From positions 1-6,221 of the forward strand of contig JACMKH010000029.1 in assembly GCA_014380205.1 (NCBI GenBank): a stretch of DNA of 6,221 nucleotides, written 5' to 3'. The notes beneath the pieces are model-generated. The model was not told the DNA's origin. It was given only the letters and a program-made list of their open reading frames with translations, and did no database searches. The stretch comes from Sphingomonadaceae bacterium (GTDB lineage Bacteria; Pseudomonadota; Alphaproteobacteria; Sphingomonadales; Sphingomonadaceae). Each line of letters starts with the position of its first letter. Within the stretch, counting starts at the first letter, position 1. Shown one piece after another: positions 1 to 5,864 of the stretch. The position numbers and the translations under genes were made by a program.

Positions 1-864
1 CCGGCGGCGGTCGAGCGGCTGACCGCTCCCGTTCCCGCGCGCGCCGACGACATCGAGCTGACCGGCGTCGGTGGCGCCGAGCGGCGCTGGGCGATGAGTG
101 TCGTCCCGCTCGAAGAAGGGGCGGCGTTCGCGCGGCTCGTCGACCGCAGCGAGGTCCATGCCGCCGAGCGGATGCGCACCGATTTCGTCGCCAACGCGAG
201 CCACGAGCTGCGGACGCCGCTCGCGACCATCCTCGGATATGCCGAGACGCTCCGTGAGGAGAAGGCCGCGATCGATCCCGCGACGCGCGAGCGCTTCGTC
301 GCGGTCGTTCATGACGAATCGCGCCGGATGCAGCGGCTGGTCGAGGATTTGATCTCGCTCTCGCGGATCGAGGGTGAGCGGTTCAACGCGCCGCGCGAAG
401 CCGTATCGCTGCCGCCGCTGCTCGAGGAGGCGCGCGCCATCGGCCGCCGCTTCGCCGCCGAGCGCGGCTGCGAAATCCGGATCGAGTCCGAACCCGGCCT
501 GCCCCCGGTCGCGGGCGATCACGACCAGCTCCTCCAGCTGATCGACAATCTGGTGACCAACGCGCTGCGCTATGGCGGGCGCGACGCGCCCGTCACGCTC
601 TCGGCGCGCCGCGACGGCGATATGGTCCGGCTGACCGTGGCCGACCGCGGCGAGGGCATCGCGCCCGAGCATATTCCGCGCCTCACCGAGCGCTTCTACC
701 GCATCGACCCGGGCCGCAGCCGCGCGCTCGGCGGCACCGGGCTCGGCCTTTCGATCGTCAAGCACATCGTCGAGCGCCACGGCGGGCGGCTCAGCGTCGA
801 GAGCGAGATCGGACGCGGAACGCGCGTTCACGTCGCGCTGCCGGTCGCGCCGGAGCCATCGTAA
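1..864 (+). CDS. phoR: Phosphate regulon sensor histidine kinase PhoR (3' part; 5' end outside window)
   Basis: The frame is open from the first base of the window and ends with TAA at 862-864, so 287 C-terminal residues are visible and the true start lies upstream. Visible residues 1-55 look like the tail of a PAS/linker region. The dimerisation domain follows with the H-box ASHELRTPL; the phospho-accepting His is at bases 202-204. The ATPase domain is complete: N-box (DNLVTNALRY, catalytic Asn at 559-561), G1 (DRGEGI), F-box (ERFYR) and G2 (GGTGLGL). Membrane segments expected at the N-terminus are not in the window. Known for the family: PhoR autophosphorylates on His and passes phosphate to PhoB in low phosphate, and acts as a PhoB phosphatase when the Pst complex and PhoU signal plenty. 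The kinase core alone is generic; the PhoR name rests on the adjoining pst-phoU-phoB genes and the characteristic DFVANASHELRTPL stretch. Confidence 0.93.
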   Translation, partial: PAAVERLTAPVPARADDIELTGVGGAERRWAMSVVPLEEGAAFARLVDRSEVHAAERMRTDFVANASHELRTPLATILGYAETLREEKAAIDPATRERFVAVVHDESRRMQRLVEDLISLSRIEGERFNAPREAVSLPPLLEEARAIGRRFAAERGCEIRIESEPGLPPVAGDHDQLLQLIDNLVTNALRYGGRDAPVTLSARRDGDMVRLTVADRGEGIAPEHIPRLTERFYRIDPGRSRALGGTGLGLSIVKHIVERHGGRLSVESEIGRGTRVHVALPVAPEPS

Positions 865-869
865 CAAAA

Positions 870-887
870 CTGTCATCGAGCCGTCAC
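870..887 (+). promoter_or_regulatory. Pho box (PhoB-binding site) upstream of pstS
   Basis: CTGTCATCGAGCCGTCAC consists of two 7-base half-sites, CTGTCAT (870-876) and CCGTCAC (881-887), repeated with the 11-base period typical of PhoB sites. By eye 14 of 18 positions match the enterobacterial consensus CTGTCATAAATCTGTCAC; the mismatches fall mostly in the AT-rich spacer, here CGAG. It starts 6 bases after the phoR stop and lies about 70-90 bases before the pstS start, where an activator replacing the -35 element would be expected. No convincing -10 hexamer is visible; CACGCT (896-901) has only the key A and T. The likely role is PhoB~P activation of pstSCAB-phoU-phoB. Confidence 0.82.
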
Positions 888-918
888 ACAAGCCACACGC
901 TCCACGCCTAGCCCGCGA

Positions 919-946
919 ATCGAACTCCAGATGAGCGGGGTTCGAT
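919..946 (+). promoter_or_regulatory. Stem-loop in the pstS 5' leader
   Basis: ATCGAACTCC (919-928) pairs with GGGGTTCGAT (937-946) over 10 bp, with one G-U wobble (926:939) and an 8-base loop (929-936). The 3' arm ends immediately before the GGAGG at 947-951. If transcription starts a short way downstream of the Pho box, this hairpin would lie in the 5' untranslated leader. It could protect the mRNA 5' region or tune ribosome access; those roles are inferred. An alternative 5-bp pairing of CTCCA (925-929) with TGGAG (946-950) would mask the ribosome binding site, but it is much weaker. Confidence 0.55.
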
Positions 947-951
947 GGAGG
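947..951 (+). promoter_or_regulatory. Shine-Dalgarno GGAGG deciding a TTG start for pstS
   Basis: GGAGG is followed after 5 bases by TTG at 957-959, in frame with pstS. The alternative ATG at 945 overlaps this element and sits inside the 3' arm of the leader stem-loop. Starting at TTG gives M-K-N-T-F-F, a standard positively charged start of a lipoprotein signal peptide. The ATG start would add M-E-A-H, with an acidic and a His residue in front. Confidence 0.7.
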
Positions 952-956
952 CTCAC

Positions 957-2015
957 TTGAAAAACACATTTTTTGCGGTGGCGGCCGCCGCCCTCGCGCT
1001 CGCCGGCTGTGGCCAGAGCGCGACCGGCGGGGACGCCGGCGAAGGCGGAGGGCGCCAGGAGATCCGCATCGTCGGATCCTCGACGGTATATCCCTTTACC
1101 CAGGCGGTCGCCGAGCGCTTCGCCCAGGCCAATGCTTCGGGCCGCGCGCCCGTCGTCGAATCGACTGGCACCGGCGGCGGAATTGAGCTGTTCTGCGCCG
1201 GCGTCGGCGCCGATCATCCCGACATCGCCAACGCTTCGCGCCGAATCAAGGATACCGAGATTGCTACGTGCGCCGAAAACGGGGTTACGCGGATCATCGA
1301 AATCCCGGTCGGCATCGACGGTCTCGCGCTGATCGAATCGGTCGAGCGTCCGACCAACTTCCAGCTGACCTCGCGCGACATTTACGCCGCGCTCGCGGCC
1401 AATCCCTTCGGCCGGCCCCAGACCGCGCGGACCTGGCGCGACGTCAACCCCGAGCTCCCCGACGTCGCCATCATGGTCTACGGCCCGCCGCCGACCTCGG
1501 GCACGCGCGACAGCTTCGCCGAGCTGATCCTCGACGAGGGTTGCGACAGCGATCCCGCGATGGTCGCGCTCAAGGAGGAGGATTCGGATCGCCACGAGGA
1601 GGTCTGCCGCACGATCCGCGAGGATGGCGCCTTCGTCGAGGCCGGCGAGAACGACAATCTGCTGATGCAGCGCGTCGCCGCCAACCAGGGCGCGATCGGC
1701 GTGCTGGGCTATTCGTTCCTCGCCGAGAACGCCGAGCTCGTGAAGGGCATCTCGATCGACGGCGTCGCGCCGAGCGTCGGGACGATCCAGGACTTCAGCT
1801 ATCCCGGCGCGCGCCAGCTCTACATCTACGTCAAGGGCGAGCATCTTGACGTGATCCCGGGCCTGCGCGAGTTCCTCGCCGAATATGCGCGGGCATGGAG
1901 CGAAGGCGGCTATCTCGCCGAGCGTGGGCTTATACCCTCTCCCGCCGACGTCCAGCAGCGCGCCGCCGAGGCGATTCGCAACCCGACGCCGATCACGGCT
2001 GCCGACCTGCAGTAG
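957..2015 (+). CDS. pstS: Phosphate ABC transporter substrate-binding lipoprotein PstS
   Basis: PstS is the high-affinity inorganic phosphate receptor that delivers phosphate to the PstCA channel. From the TTG start it is 352 residues (356 from ATG 945). Residues 1-17 form a signal peptide with a Lys at position 2, an Ala/Leu core and the lipobox LAGC; Cys18 would be lipidated, anchoring the protein to a membrane. A Gly-rich linker (19-33) precedes the binding fold. Family motifs are visible: IRIVGSSTVYPFT (36-48), ESTGTGGGIELF (68-79), SRRIKDTE (94-101) and the phosphate-loop-like GPPPTSGTRDSF (176-187). Four cysteines (80, 105, 196, 217) lie in the mature domain. The gene is first after the Pho box and is separated from pstC by a stem-loop, which suits a binding protein made in excess over the permeases. 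The start is the least certain point. Confidence 0.93.
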   Translation: MKNTFFAVAAAALALAGCGQSATGGDAGEGGGRQEIRIVGSSTVYPFTQAVAERFAQANASGRAPVVESTGTGGGIELFCAGVGADHPDIANASRRIKDTEIATCAENGVTRIIEIPVGIDGLALIESVERPTNFQLTSRDIYAALAANPFGRPQTARTWRDVNPELPDVAIMVYGPPPTSGTRDSFAELILDEGCDSDPAMVALKEEDSDRHEEVCRTIREDGAFVEAGENDNLLMQRVAANQGAIGVLGYSFLAENAELVKGISIDGVAPSVGTIQDFSYPGARQLYIYVKGEHLDVIPGLREFLAEYARAWSEGGYLAERGLIPSPADVQQRAAEAIRNPTPITAADLQ

Positions 2016-2024
2016 TGTCGGCCA

Positions 2025-2058
2025 GGGCGCCGGGCTCCCCCAGCAGGGCCCGGCGCCC
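2025..2058 (+). other. Perfect 11-bp GC stem-loop between pstS and pstC
   Basis: GGGCGCCGGGC (2025-2035) and GCCCGGCGCCC (2048-2058) are exact reverse complements around a 12-base loop; U2036-G2047 and C2037-G2046 could extend the stem to 13 pairs. It begins 10 bases after the pstS stop. No T-run follows, so it is not a textbook intrinsic terminator. In ABC transporter operons such intergenic hairpins are known to block 3' exonucleases or cause partial termination, leaving more message for the binding protein than for the permeases. I infer that role here. Confidence 0.7.
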
Positions 2059-2084
2059 CCAGGTCGGTTGGGACATGTCGGTTT

Positions 2085-2088
2085 GGAG
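2085..2088 (+). promoter_or_regulatory. Ribosome binding site GGAG for pstC (TTG start)
   Basis: GGAG lies 10 bases before TTG at 2099 and 16 bases before the next in-frame ATG at 2105. An in-frame TGA at 2090-2092 rules out any start further upstream. The spacing is slightly long for TTG but too long for ATG, so TTG 2099 is favoured. Confidence 0.5.
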
Positions 2089-2098
2089 TTGAACTAAA

Positions 2099-3481
2099 TT
2101 GCCCATGCTCGCCGTCGCGCTGCTGATCGCCGGGCTGGGCGCCATTGCCTGGTGGACCGGGCGCACGAGGGCCGCGGCGCTCGCACGTGTCTATGACGGG
2201 CGCGCGCATTCGCTCCCCGCGCACCATGGCTGGTATGTCGCGCTGTGGACGATCGTCCCAGCGGTCATCGTCCTCGCGATCTGGTCCAATTTCACGGGCG
2301 GGCTGATCTACCAGGCCGTGCTCGCGAGCCCGGAGGCGGCGGCGCTGCCCGCCGCGGGCATGGAGCGCGCGACGGTGCTCAGCGAGGCCTATTCGCTCGC
2401 CATCGGGGCTACCGAGCAAAGCTTCCGTCCCGAGGCCAGCGGAATCGCGCCAGCTTATGAACGCGCGATCGCCTTTTACGGCTGGATCGGGTTTGGCGCG
2501 GCGCTGCTGATCGCCTTCGCCGGCGGCGCCTTCGCCTTCACGCGCCTAACCCCGCGATTCGCCGCGCGCCGCCGAATCGAGCGGCTGGTCATGGCCGCGC
2601 TGCGCATCGCTTCGCTGATCGCGGTGCTCACCACGCTCGGCATCGTGCTGTCGCTGCTGTTCGAATCGCTGCGCTTTTTCTCGATGGTGCCGGTTACCGA
2701 ATTCCTGTTCGGTACGCACTGGAGTCCTCAGGTCGCGATCCGCCCCGATCAGGCGGGCTCATCGGGCGCATTCGGATCGATTCCGCTGTTCTGGGGAACG
2801 GTATTCATTGGCGCGATCATCGCGATGATCGTCGCAATCCCGCTCGGGCTGATGAGCGCCATATACCTTACCCAATATGCGCATCGCAGCGCGCGCACCT
2901 GGCTCAAGCCCGCGCTCGAGATTCTCGCGGGCGTGCCGACCGTGGTCTACGGCTATTTCGCCGCGCTGACCGTGGCGCCGCTCGTCCGCGATTTCGGTCT
3001 CGCCCTCGGCATCCCCGCCTCGAGCGAATCGGCGCTCGCGGCGGGGCTCGTCATGGGCGTGATGATCATCCCCTTCGTTTCATCGATGGCCGACGATTCG
3101 ATCGCGGCGGTGCCCCAGGCGATGCGCGACGGCAGCCTCGCGATGGGCGCGACGCGCAGCGAGACGATCCGCAAGGTGCTGATCCCCGCCGCGCTGCCCG
3201 GCGTGGTCGGCGGCGTGCTGCTCGCTGTCAGCCGCGCGATCGGCGAGACGATGATCGTGGTGATGGCGGCGGGTCTCGCGGCGAACCTCACCGCCAACCC
3301 CTTCGCGAGCGTCACCACCGTGACGACCCAGATCGTGCAGCTGCTGACCGGTGATCAGGAGTTCGACAGCCCCAAGACGCTCGCCGCCTTCGCGTTGGGG
3401 CTGACGCTGTTCCTCATGACGCTCGCGCTCAACATCTATGCGCTGCGCGTCGTCAAGAAATATCGTGAAGCTTATGAGTGA
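2099..3481 (+). CDS. pstC: Phosphate ABC transporter permease PstC, with extended N-terminus
   Basis: PstC is one of the two inner-membrane channel subunits of the PstSCAB phosphate importer. The 460-residue product is well above the roughly 320 residues of the E. coli protein. The extra part is residues 1-160: hydrophobic segments at about 3-19, 45-64 and 125-147, with a hydrophilic, probably periplasmic stretch of about 60 residues between the last two. The permease core follows, with hydrophobic segments at about 163-188, 227-256, 274-294, 312-330, 366-395 and 428-449. The EAA loop that docks on PstB is RDGSLAMGATRSETIRKVL (343-361) followed by IPAALPG, and the family's conserved charged motif SRAIGETM is at 378-385. 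N-terminal extensions of this kind are known in many proteobacterial PstC proteins. The start is TTG 2099 (alternative ATG 2105, two residues shorter). The stop overlaps the pstA start. Confidence 0.93.
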   Translation: MPMLAVALLIAGLGAIAWWTGRTRAAALARVYDGRAHSLPAHHGWYVALWTIVPAVIVLAIWSNFTGGLIYQAVLASPEAAALPAAGMERATVLSEAYSLAIGATEQSFRPEASGIAPAYERAIAFYGWIGFGAALLIAFAGGAFAFTRLTPRFAARRRIERLVMAALRIASLIAVLTTLGIVLSLLFESLRFFSMVPVTEFLFGTHWSPQVAIRPDQAGSSGAFGSIPLFWGTVFIGAIIAMIVAIPLGLMSAIYLTQYAHRSARTWLKPALEILAGVPTVVYGYFAALTVAPLVRDFGLALGIPASSESALAAGLVMGVMIIPFVSSMADDSIAAVPQAMRDGSLAMGATRSETIRKVLIPAALPGVVGGVLLAVSRAIGETMIVVMAAGLAANLTANPFASVTTVTTQIVQLLTGDQEFDSPKTLAAFALGLTLFLMTLALNIYALRVVKKYREAYE

Positions 3482-4379
3482 CGCACTTCGCATCGATCCG
3501 ACCGACTGGCGCACGGACACGATGCGCCGCCGCATCCGCGCGCGCTACGCGGCCGAGCGGCGCTTCCGACTCGCGGGGCTCGCCGCGATTCTGATCTCGG
3601 TCGGCTTTCTCGCCTTTCTGCTGATCACCATGTTCGTCAACGGCATCGGCGGACTCGACTGGACCTTCCTGACCGGCTCGGACGCGACCGATCCCGATCG
3701 CGTCGGCATCTGGGGCGCCTTCAAGGGCTCGCTGCTGACCATGCTGGTGACGATCGCGCTCGCCTTTCCGATCGGCGTGCTCTCCGCGGTCTATCTCGAG
3801 GAATATGCGCCGCGAAACCGCTGGACCGACGTGATCGAGGTCTCGATCAACAACCTCGCGGCGGTGCCCTCGATCATCTTCGGGCTGCTCGGCCTCGCCG
3901 TATTCCTCAACACCATGCACTTGCCGCGCTCGGCCCCGCTCGTCGGCGGGCTTACGCTCGCGCTGATGACCATGCCCGTGATCGTCATCGCTGGGAGGAA
4001 CGCGATCAAATCGGTGCCCCCCTCGATCCGCGACGCCGCGCTTGGCGTCGGCGCGAGCCGCATCCAGGTCGTCTTCCACCATGTCCTGCCGCTCGCGCTG
4101 CCGGGCATTCTGACCGGCACGATCATCGGCATGGCGCGCGCGCTCGGCGAGACCGCGCCGCTGCTGATGATCGGGATGCGCGCGTTCATCGCCTCGCCGC
4201 CGCAAGGCTTCACCGATCCCGCGACCGCGCTTCCCGTCCAGATCTTCCTCTGGTCGGACGAGGTCAGCCGCGGCTTCGTCGAGAAGACCTCGGCGGCGAT
4301 CATCGTGCTGCTCGCCTTCATGCTCGTCATGAACGGGCTGGCCATCTATCTTCGCAACAGATTCGAGACACGCTGGTGA
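3474..4379 (+). CDS. pstA: Phosphate ABC transporter permease PstA
   Basis: PstA is the second channel subunit of the phosphate importer and pairs with PstC in the inner membrane. I chose ATG 3474 (M-S-D-A-L-R), which overlaps the pstC end by 8 bases (ATGAGTGA); the ATG at 3438 would run 36 bases further into pstC and looks like out-of-frame read-through. The protein is 301 residues, close to the E. coli length. It has an Arg-rich cytoplasmic tail (1-31), then hydrophobic segments at about 33-54, 84-107, 124-146, 156-174, 207-237 and 273-293. The EAA loop is [16 protein letters not shown] (185-200) leading to LPLALPG, and the conserved ARALGETAP motif is at 221-229. It lacks the large N-terminal extension present in many alphaproteobacterial PstA proteins. 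Only a weak GAAG lies upstream, so translation is probably coupled to pstC. Confidence 0.94.
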   Translation: MSDALRIDPTDWRTDTMRRRIRARYAAERRFRLAGLAAILISVGFLAFLLITMFVNGIGGLDWTFLTGSDATDPDRVGIWGAFKGSLLTMLVTIALAFPIGVLSAVYLEEYAPRNRWTDVIEVSINNLAAVPSIIFGLLGLAVFLNTMHLPRSAPLVGGLTLALMTMPVIVIAGRNAIKSVPPSIRDAALGVGASRIQVVFHHVLPLALPGILTGTIIGMARALGETAPLLMIGMRAFIASPPQGFTDPATALPVQIFLWSDEVSRGFVEKTSAAIIVLLAFMLVMNGLAIYLRNRFETRW

Positions 4380-5155
4380 TGGATATGGAAACGACCCTGG
4401 CGCCCAAGATGACTGCGGCCAACGTCAACGTCTTCTATGGGGACAAGCGTGCGATCGAGGATGTCTCGATCGACGTTTCGCGCGAGCACGTCACCGCCTT
4501 CATCGGCCCCTCGGGGTGCGGAAAGTCGACCTTCCTGCGCACGCTCAACCGGATGAACGACACAATCGCCAATGCGCGCGTCGAAGGGCTGATCGAGCTC
4601 GACGGGGAAGACATTTATGGGCCGGCCATGGAAGTCGAGCAGCTTCGCGCGCGCGTCGGCATGGTGTTCCAGAAGCCCAACCCGTTCCCCAAGTCGATCT
4701 ACGAGAATGTCGCCTATGGCCCCCGCATCCACGGCTTCGCCGCGGGCAAGGTCGAGCTGGACGCGATGGTCGAGCGCGCGCTCGTCCGCGCGGGGCTGTG
4801 GGAGGAGGTCAAGGACCGGCTCTCCGAAAGCGGCACCGCCCTCTCGGGCGGCCAGCAGCAGCGCCTCTGCATCGCGCGCGCGATCGCGGTCGATCCCGAG
4901 GTGATTCTGATGGACGAGCCCTGTTCGGCGCTCGATCCGATCGCCACCGCCAAGATCGAGGAGCTGATCCACGAATTGAGGGGCCGCTACGCGATCGTCA
5001 TCGTCACCCATAACATGCAGCAGGCCGCGCGCGTTTCGCAGCGCACCGCTTTCTTCCACCTCGGTGTGCTCGTCGAATATGGCGAGACCACCGAGATATT
5101 CACCAACCCGCGCCAGAAGCGGACCGAGGATTACATCACGGGCCGCTATGGCTGA
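4379..5155 (+). CDS. pstB: Phosphate ABC transporter ATP-binding protein PstB
   Basis: PstB is the cytoplasmic ATPase that powers phosphate import; it also contacts PhoU in signalling. From ATG 4379 it is 258 residues, the normal family length. All nucleotide-binding elements are intact: Walker [10 protein letters not shown] (43-51), Q-loop Gln98 in VFQKPNPFP, the long signature LSGGQQQRL (155-163), Walker B VILMDEP (175-181) with catalytic Glu180, D-loop SALD (183-186) and switch His211. The [19 protein letters not shown] stretch and the C-terminal [13 protein letters not shown] are typical of PstB rather than other ABC ATPases. The start overlaps the pstA stop as TGATG (1 shared base). GTG 4376 and ATG 4385 are alternatives that differ by one or two residues; none has a strong Shine-Dalgarno, which suggests coupling to pstA. 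Confidence 0.96.
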   Translation: MDMETTLAPKMTAANVNVFYGDKRAIEDVSIDVSREHVTAFIGPSGCGKSTFLRTLNRMNDTIANARVEGLIELDGEDIYGPAMEVEQLRARVGMVFQKPNPFPKSIYENVAYGPRIHGFAAGKVELDAMVERALVRAGLWEEVKDRLSESGTALSGGQQQRLCIARAIAVDPEVILMDEPCSALDPIATAKIEELIHELRGRYAIVIVTHNMQQAARVSQRTAFFHLGVLVEYGETTEIFTNPRQKRTEDYITGRYG

Positions 5156-5159
5156 GGAG
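5154..5159 (+). promoter_or_regulatory. Shine-Dalgarno GAGGAG for phoU
   Basis: GAGGAG begins inside the pstB stop codon (TGA 5153-5155) and lies 9 bases before ATG 5169. It decides the phoU start against the in-frame ATG 5148, which would overlap pstB by 8 bases and has no ribosome binding site in front of it. Confidence 0.7.
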
Positions 5160-5168
5160 AATCGAATC

Positions 5169-5864
5169 ATGGCGACCACGGGCCACACGGTCAAAGCCTT
5201 TGACGAGGAGCTTGGCTTCCTTCGCGCCTCGATCTGCGAGATGGGCGGCCTCGCCGAGGCCGCTATCCGCGATGCGATGGCCGCGCTGATGGCGGTCGAT
5301 ACCGCCGCCGCCGATGCCGTGATCGCGCGCGACGCGCGGATCGACGCGCTCGAGACCGAGATCGAGCGCCAGGCGGTCCAGATCATCGCGCTCCGCGCGC
5401 CGATGGCCGACGACCTGCGCGACGTCGTCGCTGCGCTCAAGATCGCGGGAATCGTCGAGCGGATCGGCGACTATGCCAAGAATATCGCCAAGCGCGTGCA
5501 CAGCATCCAGGACAGCAGGCTTCGCCCGATCTCGCTGCTCCCTGAGATGGCGCGGATCGCGGGCGAGATGGTCCATGACGTGCTCGACGCCTTTGCCGGG
5601 CGCGACGACAAGAAGGCGGGCGAGGTCTGCGAGCGCGACAACGCGGTCGACGATTTCTATATCAGCATCTTCCGCGCGCTGCTCACCTTCATGATGGAAA
5701 ATCCGCACAACATCACCGCCTGCACGCATCTGCTGTTCGTCGCCAAGAATCTCGAGCGGATCGGCGATCACGCCACCAACATCGCCGAGATGGTCTGGTT
5801 CGCGGCGCGCGGCGAGCGGATGGCCGAGCGCGTTCGCGGCCAGGATCCGGTGCTGACGGGATGA
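5169..5864 (+). CDS. phoU: Phosphate signalling regulator PhoU
   Basis: PhoU is a cytoplasmic, peripheral-membrane regulator that links the transport state of PstSCAB to PhoR, so that the regulon is off when phosphate is abundant; it also limits Pst uptake. The 231-residue product is the usual two-domain length. Two tandem three-helix PhoU repeats are visible, each carrying the metal-cluster motif ExxxDxxxN: ERIGDYAKN (97-105) and ERIGDHATN (196-204). The N-terminus, HTVKAFDEELGFLRASICEMGGLAE, is typical of the family. The start at ATG 5169 is set by GAGGAG; ATG 5148 would add seven residues. The gene is 13 bases after pstB and its stop overlaps the phoB start (ATGA), which supports tight co-expression of signal relay and response regulator. 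Confidence 0.95.
   Translation: MATTGHTVKAFDEELGFLRASICEMGGLAEAAIRDAMAALMAVDTAAADAVIARDARIDALETEIERQAVQIIALRAPMADDLRDVVAALKIAGIVERIGDYAKNIAKRVHSIQDSRLRPISLLPEMARIAGEMVHDVLDAFAGRDDKKAGEVCERDNAVDDFYISIFRALLTFMMENPHNITACTHLLFVAKNLERIGDHATNIAEMVWFAARGERMAERVRGQDPVLTG

Noticed and set aside
937..946. GGGGTTCGAT resembling a tRNA T-arm
   Set aside because: No acceptor, anticodon or D-arm can be built around it; the resemblance is explained by the simple leader hairpin.
945..956. ATG 945 as the pstS start
   Set aside because: It lies within the 3' arm of the leader stem and overlaps the GGAGG that serves TTG 957, and it adds an acidic residue before the signal peptide. It remains possible but less likely.
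873..1844. 323-codon open frame on the minus strand opposite pstS
   Set aside because: It lies entirely antisense to a clearly recognisable pstS and has low-complexity Ala/Arg/Asp/Gly composition with no family motif. Such shadows are expected in very GC-rich coding DNA.
2025..2070. Intrinsic terminator after pstS
   Set aside because: The stem is strong, but the following bases (CCAGGTCGGTTGGG) contain no T-run, and pstC follows closely on the same strand. It was annotated as a stem-loop, not a terminator.
2072..2079. 8-base palindrome GACATGTC before pstC
   Set aside because: It is short and isolated, with no matching half-sites nearby, so it is likely chance.
3453..4205. 250-codon minus-strand frame opposite pstA
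   Set aside because: The predicted protein is almost entirely Arg, Asp, Gly, Glu and His, typical of the reverse complement of a membrane protein gene, and no start context is visible.
5064..5168. Upstream phoU starts (5064 or ATG 5148)
   Set aside because: 5064 runs 92 bases into pstB and gives a non-homologous Arg/Pro-rich leader. 5148 lacks a ribosome binding site, whereas GAGGAG fits ATG 5169.
4346..5440. 364-codon open frame on the minus strand opposite pstB and phoU
   Set aside because: It is antisense to two well-supported genes, and the translation changes from Ser/Ala-rich to Asp/Arg-rich without any domain pattern. It is a coding shadow.
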